This document shows positions 56,823 to 64,000 of a DNA stretch of 64,000 nt, in pieces; the stretch's first letter is position 1, and each line of letters opens with the position of its first letter. A model generated the notes under the pieces. That model was given only the letters and a program-made list of their open reading frames with translations, was not told the origin of the DNA and did no database searches. The translations under genes were made by a program, and so were the position numbers. The stretch lies in the NCBI GenBank assembly GCA_014656015.1, contig BNBP01000032.1, positions 1 to 64,000 of the forward strand, given 5' to 3'. The DNA is from Streptomyces griseoaurantiacus. Its GTDB lineage: Bacteria > Actinomycetota > Actinomycetes > Streptomycetales > Streptomycetaceae.

Positions 56823-59240
56823 ATGCCCGTCAGCAGACGCACGCTCCTGGGTGCCGGCGCCGCGACGCTCGGCGCGGCGGCACTCGGCGGTCCGCTCGCC
56901 GTCCCCGCGGCCGCCTCGCCCCTCGCCCCGGCCCCGGTGAACCGGCGGGCGGAGGGGCGGACCCCCGATGCCTTCCGGCGCCTTCCGCCCGGCAGCGTGA
57001 CCGCCCACGGGTGGCTCGCCGGACAGCTCCGGCTCCAACTGGACGGTCTGTGCGGCCGGTTCGAGGAGGGCTCCCACTTCCTCGACTTCGCCACCAGCGG
57101 CTGGGTGCATCCCGAGCGCGGGGCATGGGAGGAACTGCCGTACTGGCTGCGCGGCTACCTCCCGCTGGCGATCGCCACCGGCGACACGCACGCGCTGTCC
57201 CGTTCCCGCGCGTGGATCGACGCCGTCCTGGCCACCCAGCAGAGCGACGGCTTCTTCGGGCCCCGCGCCCTGCGCACCTCGCTCGACGGCGGACCCGACT
57301 TCTGGCCCTTCCTCCCGCTGCTGCAGGCCCTGCGCACCCACGAGGAGTACAGCGGGGACACGCGCGTCGTCCCCTTCCTCACCCGCTTCCTGCGGTTCAT
57401 GAACGCCCAGGGACCCGGCGCCTTCGACCACAGCTGGGTCTCCTACCGCTGGGGCGACGGCCTCGACGTCGCCGTGTGGTTGTACGACCGGACCGGGGAA
57501 TCCTTCCTGCTCGACCTGGCGGCGAAGATGCACACCCGGGGCGCCGACTGGACGGGCGCCACACCGAGCCGGCACAACGTCAACATCGCCCAGGGCTTCC
57601 GCGAGCCCGCCCAGTACGGCCGGCTCACCGGCTCCGAGGAACTGACCCGGGCGACCTACCGCGCCTACGACAGCGTCATGACCGCGTACGGGCAGTTCCC
57701 CGGCGGCGGCCTGGCGGGCGACGAGAACTACCGGCCGGGCTTCGGCGACCCCCGGCAGGGCTTCGAGACCTGCGGGATCGTGGAGTTCATGGCCAGCCAC
57801 GAGCTGCTCACCCGGCTCACCGGCGACCCGGTCTGGGCGGACCGCTGCGAGGACCTCGCCTTCAACATGCTCCCTGCCTCCCTCGACCCGAGCGGCAGGG
57901 GCGTCCACTACGTGACCGCCGCCAACAGCGTCGACCTCGACGACCGGCCCAAGACACAGGGGCAGTTCGACAACGGGTTCGCCATGCAGGCCTTCCAGGC
58001 CGGGGTCGACCAGTACCGGTGCTGCCCGCACAACTACGGCATGGGCTGGCCGTACTTCGCCGAGGAGCTGTGGCTCGGCACCCCCGACCAGGGGCTCGCG
58101 GCGGCGATGTACGCGCCGAGCACGGTCCGCGCCCAGGTGGCGGGCGGCACGACGGTGACGGTCACCGAGGAGACCGGCTACCCCTTCACGGACACCGTCA
58201 CCCTCACCCTCGCCACCTCCCGGCCGGTGCGCTTCCCGCTGCGGCTGCGGGTGCCCGGCTGGTGCCGGAACCCCGAACTGAGCGTCAACGGCAAGCCGGT
58301 GAAGGCCCCGGACGGTCCGGACTGGGCGGAGATCACCCGTACCTGGCACGCGGGCGACGTGGTCCGGCTGCGGCTGCCGCAGCGGGCCCGGCTGCGGCAG
58401 TGGCCCGGACAGCACGGGGCGGTCAGCGTGGAGCGCGGCCCGCTGACGTACTCGCTGGAGATCGGCGAGCGCTACGAGCGCAACGGCGGGAGCGACACGT
58501 TCCCCTCCTACGAGGTGCACGCCACCACCCCTTGGAACTACGGCCTCCTCCCGGACACGCCGCTCACCCTGGCCCGAACCGGCGGCGCCGTGCCCGCGCA
58601 GCCCTTCACCCACGACACGGTCCCGCTGCGACTCACCGCGCGGGCCCGGCGGATCGAGGAGTGGATCGCCGACGACGAGCACGTCCTCGCCCCGCTGCAG
58701 GACGGCACCGCGCGCAGTACGGCGCCGGAGGAGACCGTCACCCTCGTGCCGATGGGCGCGGCCCGGCTGCGCGTGACGTCCTTCCCGACGGCCGCGCCCG
58801 ACGGGCGGGCATGGACGCCGGAGCCGCCGTTCCGCCGGATCGCCAACAAGAACAGCGGCAAGGTCCTCGCCGTGGACGGCATGTCCACGGAGAACAGCGC
58901 GCGGGTCGTCCAGTACGACAACACCGGCACCGGCGACCACGCCTGGCAGCTCGTGGACCGCGGTGACGGCTGGTTCCTGGTCCGCAACGGTCACAGCGGC
59001 AAGGTGCTGGGGGTCGACGGCATGTCGACCGCCGACAGCGCGATCGTCGTCCAGTACGAGGACAACGGGACGGCGGACCACCTGTGGACGCGGGTCGACG
59101 ACGGCGAGGGCTGGTTCCGGCTGCGCAACCGCAACAGCGGGAAGGTCCTCGGCGTGGACCGCATGTCGACCGCCAACAGCGCGCAGGTGGTCCAGTACGA
59201 GGACAACGGCACCGCCGACCACCTCTGGCGGCTCCTGTGA
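56823..59240 (+). CDS. Tat-exported GH127 beta-L-arabinofuranosidase with ricin-type lectin repeats
   Basis: An 805-residue secreted enzyme. The start SRRTLLGAGAATLGAAALGG is a twin-arginine signal. The GH127 (DUF1680) domain spans about residues 50-640: EELPYWLRGYLPLAIATGD, the zinc-ligand segment FETCGIVEF (Glu315, Cys317) and YRCCPHNY (Cys400, Cys401), with Cys400 the expected nucleophile by comparison with HypBA1. Three near-identical lectin repeats of 48-49 residues end the protein (NSGKVLGVD, QYEDNGTADHLW). It should remove beta-L-arabinofuranose or a related sugar from plant polymers. A LacI-type palindrome lies 32 bases upstream. Confidence 0.9.
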   Translation: MPVSRRTLLGAGAATLGAAALGGPLAVPAAASPLAPAPVNRRAEGRTPDAFRRLPPGSVTAHGWLAGQLRLQLDGLCGRFEEGSHFLDFATSGWVHPERGAWEELPYWLRGYLPLAIATGDTHALSRSRAWIDAVLATQQSDGFFGPRALRTSLDGGPDFWPFLPLLQALRTHEEYSGDTRVVPFLTRFLRFMNAQGPGAFDHSWVSYRWGDGLDVAVWLYDRTGESFLLDLAAKMHTRGADWTGATPSRHNVNIAQGFREPAQYGRLTGSEELTRATYRAYDSVMTAYGQFPGGGLAGDENYRPGFGDPRQGFETCGIVEFMASHELLTRLTGDPVWADRCEDLAFNMLPASLDPSGRGVHYVTAANSVDLDDRPKTQGQFDNGFAMQAFQAGVDQYRCCPHNYGMGWPYFAEELWLGTPDQGLAAAMYAPSTVRAQVAGGTTVTVTEETGYPFTDTVTLTLATSRPVRFPLRLRVPGWCRNPELSVNGKPVKAPDGPDWAEITRTWHAGDVVRLRLPQRARLRQWPGQHGAVSVERGPLTYSLEIGERYERNGGSDTFPSYEVHATTPWNYGLLPDTPLTLARTGGAVPAQPFTHDTVPLRLTARARRIEEWIADDEHVLAPLQDGTARSTAPEETVTLVPMGAARLRVTSFPTAAPDGRAWTPEPPFRRIANKNSGKVLAVDGMSTENSARVVQYDNTGTGDHAWQLVDRGDGWFLVRNGHSGKVLGVDGMSTADSAIVVQYEDNGTADHLWTRVDDGEGWFRLRNRNSGKVLGVDRMSTANSAQVVQYEDNGTADHLWRLL

Positions 59241-59320
59241 GGCGCCGCTGAGACACCGCGCGCGAGGGTGACCGCCCGCGGTGCGCGTCGGCGCTCCCTC
59301 CGTGGGGCGGCGGGCGGTTC

Positions 59321-59353
59321 GTCGGTGGGTTGTCGGTGGGTTGTCGGTGGGTC
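59321..59353 (+). repeat. 11-base tandem repeat, three copies
   Basis: GTCGGTGGGTT is repeated three times (the last copy ends in C), in the gap between the GH127 and SDR genes. No gene uses it. Confidence 0.7.
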
Positions 59354-59404
59354 CGGTCACCCTGGCCGGGTTGGCACACCACACCCACCGAGGAGTCCGT
59401 CATC

Positions 59405-60355
59405 GTGTTGTCCGCACGTCAGGCCCAGGCCTGGAACGTCCACCGGCCGCCCTCCGCCCACGGTGCGACGTTCCTGGTCACCGGGGGCAACGCCGGAATC
59501 GGCTACTTCGTCGCGGAGCAGCTCGCCGCCACCGGTGCCGTCGTCGTACTGGGCTGCCGCGACGCCTCGAAGGCCGAGGCCGCCATGGCGTCGATCGGCG
59601 GGCGGGTCCCCGGCGCGCGACTGCGGCACCTTCCGCTCGACCTCGCCGACCTGTCGTCCCTGCGCGGCGCCGTGGCCGGGCTGGACGTCGAGCGCCTCGA
59701 CGCCGTGGTGCACAACGCGGGGGTGGCACTCGACGAGCCGCCGCGCCGGGAGACCGCGGACGGCCACGAGTTGATGTTCGGCACCAACCACCTCGGTCAC
59801 TTCGCGCTCACCCGGTGGCTGGCCCCCCTGCTCAGCGCGGCGCCGGCGGGCCGGGTCGTGACGGTGGGCAGCTTCGCGGCCCGCTCCGAACGGCTGGACC
59901 TGGACGACCTCCAGTCCTCGCGGGACTACCGGCCCAAGCGCACCTACGGCCGGTCGAAGCTGGCGCAGATGTCCTTCGGTTTCGCGCTCGACCGCCGGCT
60001 GCGCGCGGCCGGCAGCACGGTGCGCAGCGTGGTGGCCCACCCCGGTGGGGCGCTCGACTCGCTGACCCCCTCCCGACCCGGGGTGCGGGTGAGCACGGCC
60101 GGTGAACGCCTGCGGGGCCTGCCCGCCGGGCTCCTCGTGCAGGGCAAGGACGCCGGAGCGTGGCCGATCGTCCGGGCGGTCCTCGATCCGGAGGTGGTGG
60201 AAGGGCAGTTGTGGGGGCCGAGGGTGTTCGGCATGCGCGGGGCGCCCCGGAGTGAGCCCGCCCCCTCGCACATGACCGACCCCGGCGTGGCCGACCGTCT
60301 GTGGTCCCTCAGTGCCGAACTGACCGGCCTGGACCCGGAGGCGGGGCTGCGGTAG
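59405..60355 (+). CDS. SDR family oxidoreductase (retinol dehydrogenase-like)
   Basis: A 316-residue SDR. FLVTGGNAGIGYFVAEQLAA is the NADP-binding motif, VVHNAGVALDEPPRRETADG the NAG motif, FGTNHLGHFALTRWLAPLL the helix that follows and YGRSKLAQMSFGFALDRRL the YxxxK site, as in the WWOX/RDH-type SDRs. GTG at 59405 follows AGGAG; the frame is open upstream but without a site. Stop is 36 bases from the convergent DoxX gene. Confidence 0.85.
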   Translation: MLSARQAQAWNVHRPPSAHGATFLVTGGNAGIGYFVAEQLAATGAVVVLGCRDASKAEAAMASIGGRVPGARLRHLPLDLADLSSLRGAVAGLDVERLDAVVHNAGVALDEPPRRETADGHELMFGTNHLGHFALTRWLAPLLSAAPAGRVVTVGSFAARSERLDLDDLQSSRDYRPKRTYGRSKLAQMSFGFALDRRLRAAGSTVRSVVAHPGGALDSLTPSRPGVRVSTAGERLRGLPAGLLVQGKDAGAWPIVRAVLDPEVVEGQLWGPRVFGMRGAPRSEPAPSHMTDPGVADRLWSLSAELTGLDPEAGLR

Positions 60356-60391
60356 GGCCGCACGCCAGGCGTCGGGCGCGCCCGGCAGCCG

Positions 60392-60754
60392 TCACGCCCA
60401 CGCCGTCGCGGTCCACACGGTGACGGCGGCGGTGAGCAGCAGCGTCAGGTTGAGGGCGATCTGCCGGTCGCCCCGCCGCAGGTGGACCCGGGTGGCCCCG
60501 ATCTGGAGGAGCACGAATCCGGCGGCGGCGGCCACCGCGAGCCAGGGGGCGATGCCGGTCAGCGGCGGGAGGATCAGACCGATCGCGCCCAGCACCTCGA
60601 GGGTGCCGATGGCCCGTACCGCGGGCATCGGGGTGGTGTCGACCCATTCCATCATCGGCAGGAGCCGTTCCCGGCTGCGGAGCACCTTCACCCCTCCGCC
60701 GTAGAGGTAGAACAGGGCGAGCAGCCCGGCGATGATCCAGTGAGCGGTTTCCAC
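60392..60754 (-). CDS. DoxX family membrane protein
   Basis: A 120-residue protein with four membrane helices: AHWIIAGLLALFYLYGGGVK, AVRAIGTLEVLGAIGLILPP, WLAVAAAAGFVLLQIGATRV and IALNLTLLLTAAVTVWTATA. This is the DoxX pattern, with the conserved GxxK after helix 1. GTG at 60754 is chosen because the first helix starts there. It is divergent from a LysR gene, its probable regulator. Confidence 0.8.
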   Translation of the reverse strand: METAHWIIAGLLALFYLYGGGVKVLRSRERLLPMMEWVDTTPMPAVRAIGTLEVLGAIGLILPPLTGIAPWLAVAAAAGFVLLQIGATRVHLRRGDRQIALNLTLLLTAAVTVWTATAWA

Positions 60755-60898
60755 GGTCGCGTCCAAGGGGTGGAGGAGGGTGCTCCGCCGGAAGCGACAG
60801 GAGCGCTTGCGGCGGAGCGCGCCGGGGCGTCGTTCCCGGCCGTGCCCCGATCCCACCTCCCGGGCGGTGCCGCTGTCCAAGTCCCGTTGCGCAGCGGC

Positions 60899-61003
60899 GA
60901 TACCGGGTGGGTATCGGCGCAGCCAGGCGGGTCGACGGATGCGCCCTCCGCGGCCGATTGCCGTGGCCGCAACCCCCGGAGGGGGTCATTGCGTCAGGCG
61001 CAA
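60899..61003. promoter_or_regulatory. Two dyads in the DoxX/LysR gap
   Basis: GATACC-gggtg-GGTATC (60899-60915) is a perfect dyad in mid-gap. TTGCG-tcagg-CGCAA (60989-61003) is another, 22 bases before the LysR ATG and of LysR-box size. CCCCCGGAGGGGG (60974-60986) adjoins it. Confidence 0.5.
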
Positions 61004-61024
61004 CCGGCCCACGACAATCGGCGC

Positions 61025-61972
61025 ATGGATCATGTCGATCTGAATCTCATCGAGGTGCTGGACGCACTGCTGGCGGAGAACAGCGTGACGAGGGCCGCGG
61101 AGCGTCTGCACACCTCGCCGCCGGCCGTGAGCCGCGCGCTGGCCCGGCTGCGGCGCGCCTTCGGTGATCCGCTCCTGGTGCGGGCCGGGCGTGAACTCGT
61201 TCCCACGCCACGGGCGTTGGAGCTGCGTGGCGAGGTGCACGCGGTCGCCGCGAGGGCGCGGGCGTTGTTCGCGCCCTCGGCCGTCGCGGACCCCCGCACC
61301 GCCGTCCGGATGTTCGACCTCCAGGTCACCGACATGCTGTCCACGACGTTCCTGCCCTCCCTCATCGACGATCTGCGGGTGCGGGCGCCGGGGATCTCGC
61401 TGCGGCTGCGGCCGGAGAACACCGAGGACACCCCCGCGCTGCGGGAGGGCCTGGTGGATCTGGAGATCGGGATCATCCGCACCGGCGATCCCGAGATCCG
61501 CTCCGCGACACTGCTCACCGAGACGCTGATCGGCGCGGTGCGGCCGGAACATCCGCTGGCCGGGGCGAAGACGGTGACCGCGCGGAGGTTCGCCGCCGCC
61601 GACCACATCGCGGTGTCCCGGCTCGGAAGGACCCACGGGCCGATCGACGACCGCCTCGCGAGTCTCGGGCTGAGCCGCCGCGTGGTCGCGGTGGTGCCCA
61701 CGTTCGCGAGCGCGCTGTTCATGGCCCGCGAGACCGATGTCGTCTGCGTGGCCCCGGCCGGCCTCGGGCGGCGGATGCTCGACGCGCTGGGCCTGCGCGC
61801 GTTCCCCGTCCCGCTGGAGCTGCCGTCCCTGACGATCGGCATGGCGTGGCATCCGCGCAACCACCACGACCGCACCCACCAGTTCCTGCGCGCCCGCACC
61901 CGCCACCTCATGACCGCCGCGGCCGCGCCCCACGGGGGCACGCGCACCCCCTCGGACCAAGCACCGCGGTGA
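61025..61972 (+). CDS. LysR family transcriptional regulator
   Basis: A 315-residue LysR protein of the NodD/NahR-like branch. DLNLIEVLDALLAENSVTRA with SPPAVSRALARLRRAFGDPL is the winged helix; VRMFDLQVTDMLSTTFLPSL and AGLGRRMLDALGLRAFPVPL are the effector domain. It is divergent from the DoxX gene, with a LysR-size dyad just upstream, so DoxX and itself are the likely targets. Confidence 0.88.
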   Translation: MDHVDLNLIEVLDALLAENSVTRAAERLHTSPPAVSRALARLRRAFGDPLLVRAGRELVPTPRALELRGEVHAVAARARALFAPSAVADPRTAVRMFDLQVTDMLSTTFLPSLIDDLRVRAPGISLRLRPENTEDTPALREGLVDLEIGIIRTGDPEIRSATLLTETLIGAVRPEHPLAGAKTVTARRFAAADHIAVSRLGRTHGPIDDRLASLGLSRRVVAVVPTFASALFMARETDVVCVAPAGLGRRMLDALGLRAFPVPLELPSLTIGMAWHPRNHHDRTHQFLRARTRHLMTAAAAPHGGTRTPSDQAPR

Positions 61973-62061
61973 CCCCCGGCCACCCCGCCGTCCCACCTGT
62001 GCCCCATGCACCGCCTCCCGCCCCACCCGCTTCGTACGGGAGGACGGACATGTGTACGCGC

Positions 62062-62081
62062 GTTCGTATCCACGGACGAAC
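62062..62081. promoter_or_regulatory. Inverted repeat before the amidohydrolase operon
   Basis: GTTCGT-N8-ACGAAC is an exact dyad 63-82 bases before the amidohydrolase ATG. The half-sites equal those of the TetR operator at 1686-1698 but with wider spacing, so a different TetR- or GntR-type protein may bind. Confidence 0.4.
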
Positions 62082-62143
62082 CCAAGGCGGTGCCTGCGCT
62101 CCTAGGGTCGAAAGCCACGGCGGGCGTTCACGAGGAGGCGGCC

Positions 62144-63619
62144 ATGCAGACGCTGGTGAGGGGCGGCCGGGTCATCGACCCGGGCACGGGGTTCGACGGG
62201 CCGGCCGACGTGCTCGTGGACGGTGACAGGATCGCCGCCGTGGGCCCCGGTGTCGCGGCACCGCCGGGTGCGGCGGTCGTCGAGGCCGCCGGGCTGGTCG
62301 TGGGCCCCGGCTTCGTCGATCTGCACAGCCATGTGCACTCGGTGGCCGGGCAGCGGCTGCAGGCGATGGACGGGGTGACCACGGCGCTCGACCTGGAGGC
62401 CGGGCTGATGCCGGTGGCCCGCGCCTACGCGGAGGCGGCCGCCGAGGGGCGCCCGCTGCACTACGGGTTCTCCGCCTCCTGGGGCGGCGCGCGGGCGGCG
62501 GTGCTGACCGGACGGACACCGGACGCCCGGTTCGCCTCGTCCCTGGCCGTGCTCGGCGACCCGCGCTGGCAGCGCACCTCCACCCCGCGCGAGCTGGCCG
62601 CCTGGCTGGCGCTGATCGAGGACGAGCTGGCCGGCGGCGCCCTCGGCATCGGCGTGCTCATGGGGTACGCCCCGGCGAGCGACCCCGCGGAGTACCTCGC
62701 GGTCGCCCGGCTCGCGGCGAAGGCCGGCGTGCCCACGTTCACGCACGTCCGCGAGCTGACCGAGGTGGACCCGGCCACCCCCGTCGACGGTTCCGCCGAG
62801 GTGGCGCGGGCGGCGGCCGAGACCGGGGCCGCGATGCACCACTGCCATGTGAACAGCACCTCCGGCCGGCACGTCGACCGGGTCCTCGGCACGCTGGAGG
62901 AGTCGCGGCGGGCGGGATCACGGGTGACGGTGGAGGCGTATCCGTACGGCGCGGGCAGCACGGCGGTCGGTGCGGCGTTCATCGCTCCGGAGCGGTTGCG
63001 CGCGAAGGGACTCGGACCGAGGAGCGTCGTCATGGTCGAGACGGGTGAGCGCATCGCCGACGAGGCGCGCCTGCGCCTGCTGCGCGCGCGGGACCCCGGC
63101 GCCCCCTGTCTGCTGGAGTTCCTCGACGAGGGCGCCCCCGGCGACCGGGCGCTGCTGCGGCGGGCACTGGCCTTCCCGGACGCGGTCGTCGCCAGCGACG
63201 CGATGCCGGTGCACTGGCCGGACGGCGCGCACGACAGCGCCGCGTGGCCGCTGCCGCCGGGCGGGACCACGCATCCGCGCACCGCCGGGACCTTCGCCAA
63301 GACGCTGCGACTGATGGTGCGCGAGACCGGGACGTGGAGCTGGCCGGAGGCGTTCCGGCGCTGCTCCTACCTGCCGGCGCGGGTCCTGGACGACGTGGCC
63401 CCGGCCGCCCGCGCGAAGGGCCGGCTCGCGGTGGGGGCCGATGCCGACCTGGTGGTGCTGGACCCGGAGACGGTCTCCGACGCGGCGACGTACGCCGAGC
63501 CCACCCGGCCCTCCGTGGGCGTGCGCCACCTCCTCGTGGCCGGGGTCCCGGTGGTCGCGGACGGCGCCCTGCGCACCGACGCGTTCCCCGGACGGCCGCT
63601 GCGCGGGGAGGCACGGTGA
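62144..63619 (+). CDS. Amidohydrolase, N-acyl-D-amino acid deacylase-like
   Basis: A 491-residue metal-dependent amidohydrolase. TLVRGGRVIDPGTGFDGPAD is the composite N-terminal beta-domain, VGPGFVDLHSHVHSVAG has the HxH metal ligands, GVPTFTHVRELTEVDP and MHHCHVNSTSGRHVDRVL hold further histidines, and VVASDAMPVHWPDG the late Asp. KGRLAVGADADLVVLDPETV closes the beta-domain. This order fits D-aminoacylase or related enzymes. ATG at 62144 has GAGGAGG upstream. It overlaps the M20 peptidase start by GTGA. Confidence 0.85.
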   Translation: MQTLVRGGRVIDPGTGFDGPADVLVDGDRIAAVGPGVAAPPGAAVVEAAGLVVGPGFVDLHSHVHSVAGQRLQAMDGVTTALDLEAGLMPVARAYAEAAAEGRPLHYGFSASWGGARAAVLTGRTPDARFASSLAVLGDPRWQRTSTPRELAAWLALIEDELAGGALGIGVLMGYAPASDPAEYLAVARLAAKAGVPTFTHVRELTEVDPATPVDGSAEVARAAAETGAAMHHCHVNSTSGRHVDRVLGTLEESRRAGSRVTVEAYPYGAGSTAVGAAFIAPERLRAKGLGPRSVVMVETGERIADEARLRLLRARDPGAPCLLEFLDEGAPGDRALLRRALAFPDAVVASDAMPVHWPDGAHDSAAWPLPPGGTTHPRTAGTFAKTLRLMVRETGTWSWPEAFRRCSYLPARVLDDVAPAARAKGRLAVGADADLVVLDPETVSDAATYAEPTRPSVGVRHLLVAGVPVVADGALRTDAFPGRPLRGEAR

Positions 63620-64000
63620 ACACGCCGGACCTCGGCGCGCTGCTCGCCGACATCGAGACCCTGGTGACGTGCGAGTCGCCGTCGAAGGACCACGAGGCTC
63701 TCGCCCGCAGCGCGGCCGAGGTCGCCGCGATCGGCGGGCGTCTGCTGGGGACCGAGCCGGAGTACCTCCTCACCGAGGGCTGCCCCCATCTGCGCTGGCG
63801 GTTCGGCCCGGGTCCGGCCCGCGTGCTGCTGCTCGCGCACCACGACACGGTGTGGCCCGCCGGTTCGCTGCTCACCCACCCGTACGGGGTGCACGAGGGG
63901 GTGCTGCGCGGTCCCGGCTGCTTCGACATGAAGGCGGGCCTGGTGATGGCGCTGCACGCCCTCGCGGCCCTCCCCGAGCGGGCCGGGGTGACGGTCCTGG
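63616..64000 (+). CDS. M20 family metallopeptidase, 5' part (cut by window edge)
   Basis: The first 128 codons of a zinc peptidase. VLLLAHHDTVWPAGSLLTHP has the first zinc His and the following Asp, and LRGPGCFDMKAGLVMALHAL the bridging Asp, as in the carboxypeptidase G2/ArgE branch. GTG at 63616 overlaps the amidohydrolase stop, so the two enzymes are made together and probably act in succession on an N-acylated amino acid or dipeptide. Confidence 0.88.
   Translation, partial: MNTPDLGALLADIETLVTCESPSKDHEALARSAAEVAAIGGRLLGTEPEYLLTEGCPHLRWRFGPGPARVLLLAHHDTVWPAGSLLTHPYGVHEGVLRGPGCFDMKAGLVMALHALAALPERAGVTVL

Noticed and set aside
1..64000. Search by eye for tRNA, rRNA, CRISPR arrays, insertion sequences and attachment sites
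   Set aside because: No cloverleaf with CCA-type end, no direct repeats with regular spacers and no transposase or integrase motif were seen.

Overview
The window is very GC-rich with the codon bias, GTG/TTG starts, leaderless promoters and gene families of a Streptomyces chromosome (rifampin phosphotransferase behind a rifamycin-associated element, DUF5937, DUF6461, YunG, many TetR/LysR/MerR/PaaX regulators). It reads as an accessory, catabolic and secretory region: transporters, flavin monooxygenases, secreted glycoside hydrolases and one-gene/one-regulator detoxification units. No rRNA, tRNA, CRISPR array or intact transposase was seen.

1-6.8 kb: the 5' end of a minus-strand gene behind a Zur-like box; a TetR regulator and a TetX-like FAD monooxygenase sharing an almost identical promoter-operator; a GNAT acetyltransferase and a LysR gene separated by a tandemly duplicated start region; a DUF5937 regulator followed by two paralogous tiny secreted peptides; a cupin.

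6.9-18.2 kb: a sulfur-scavenging unit. An Rrf2 regulator and a DsbA-like protein precede a cysteine-containing leader peptide (SALCR end). A long leader and nine structural genes follow: a five-gene ABC importer, two luciferase-like flavin monooxygenases, an alpha/beta hydrolase and an SsuE-like FMN reductase. An inverted repeat overlaps the -35 box of the leader promoter. The proposed logic is import of an organosulfur compound, reductive flavin supply, oxidative C-S cleavage, and double control by Rrf2 and cysteine attenuation.

18.3-32.4 kb: DinB-like protein, FAD oxidoreductase, rph with its RAE, a quinone oxidoreductase/TetR pair with two operators, then a 2328-residue secreted protein joining a GH92 mannosidase, sugar-binding and spacer modules, and a complete class A acid phosphatase (PAP2) active site.

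32.1-47.8 kb: EthD/MerR pair, then a tightly overlapping ten-gene minus-strand operon (ABC importer with a permease-ATPase fusion, two alpha/beta hydrolases, a CapA-like protein, a CaiB-type CoA-transferase, and two 2-hydroxyacyl-CoA dehydratase-type subunits) facing two paralogous PaaX regulators. An oxygen-sensitive enzyme family in an apparently aerobic actinomycete, without its usual activator nearby, makes this the best candidate for an undescribed pathway.

47.9-64 kb: small regulator/oxidoreductase units (VOC, SDRs with an XRE/MmyB regulator, an orphan response regulator, DUF6461, MFS, YunG), a tannase-family esterase, a Tat-exported GH127 arabinofuranosidase with lectin repeats whose LacI-type operator matches the one before the GH92 fusion, an SDR, a DoxX/LysR pair, and the start of an amidohydrolase-M20 peptidase operon cut by the right edge.
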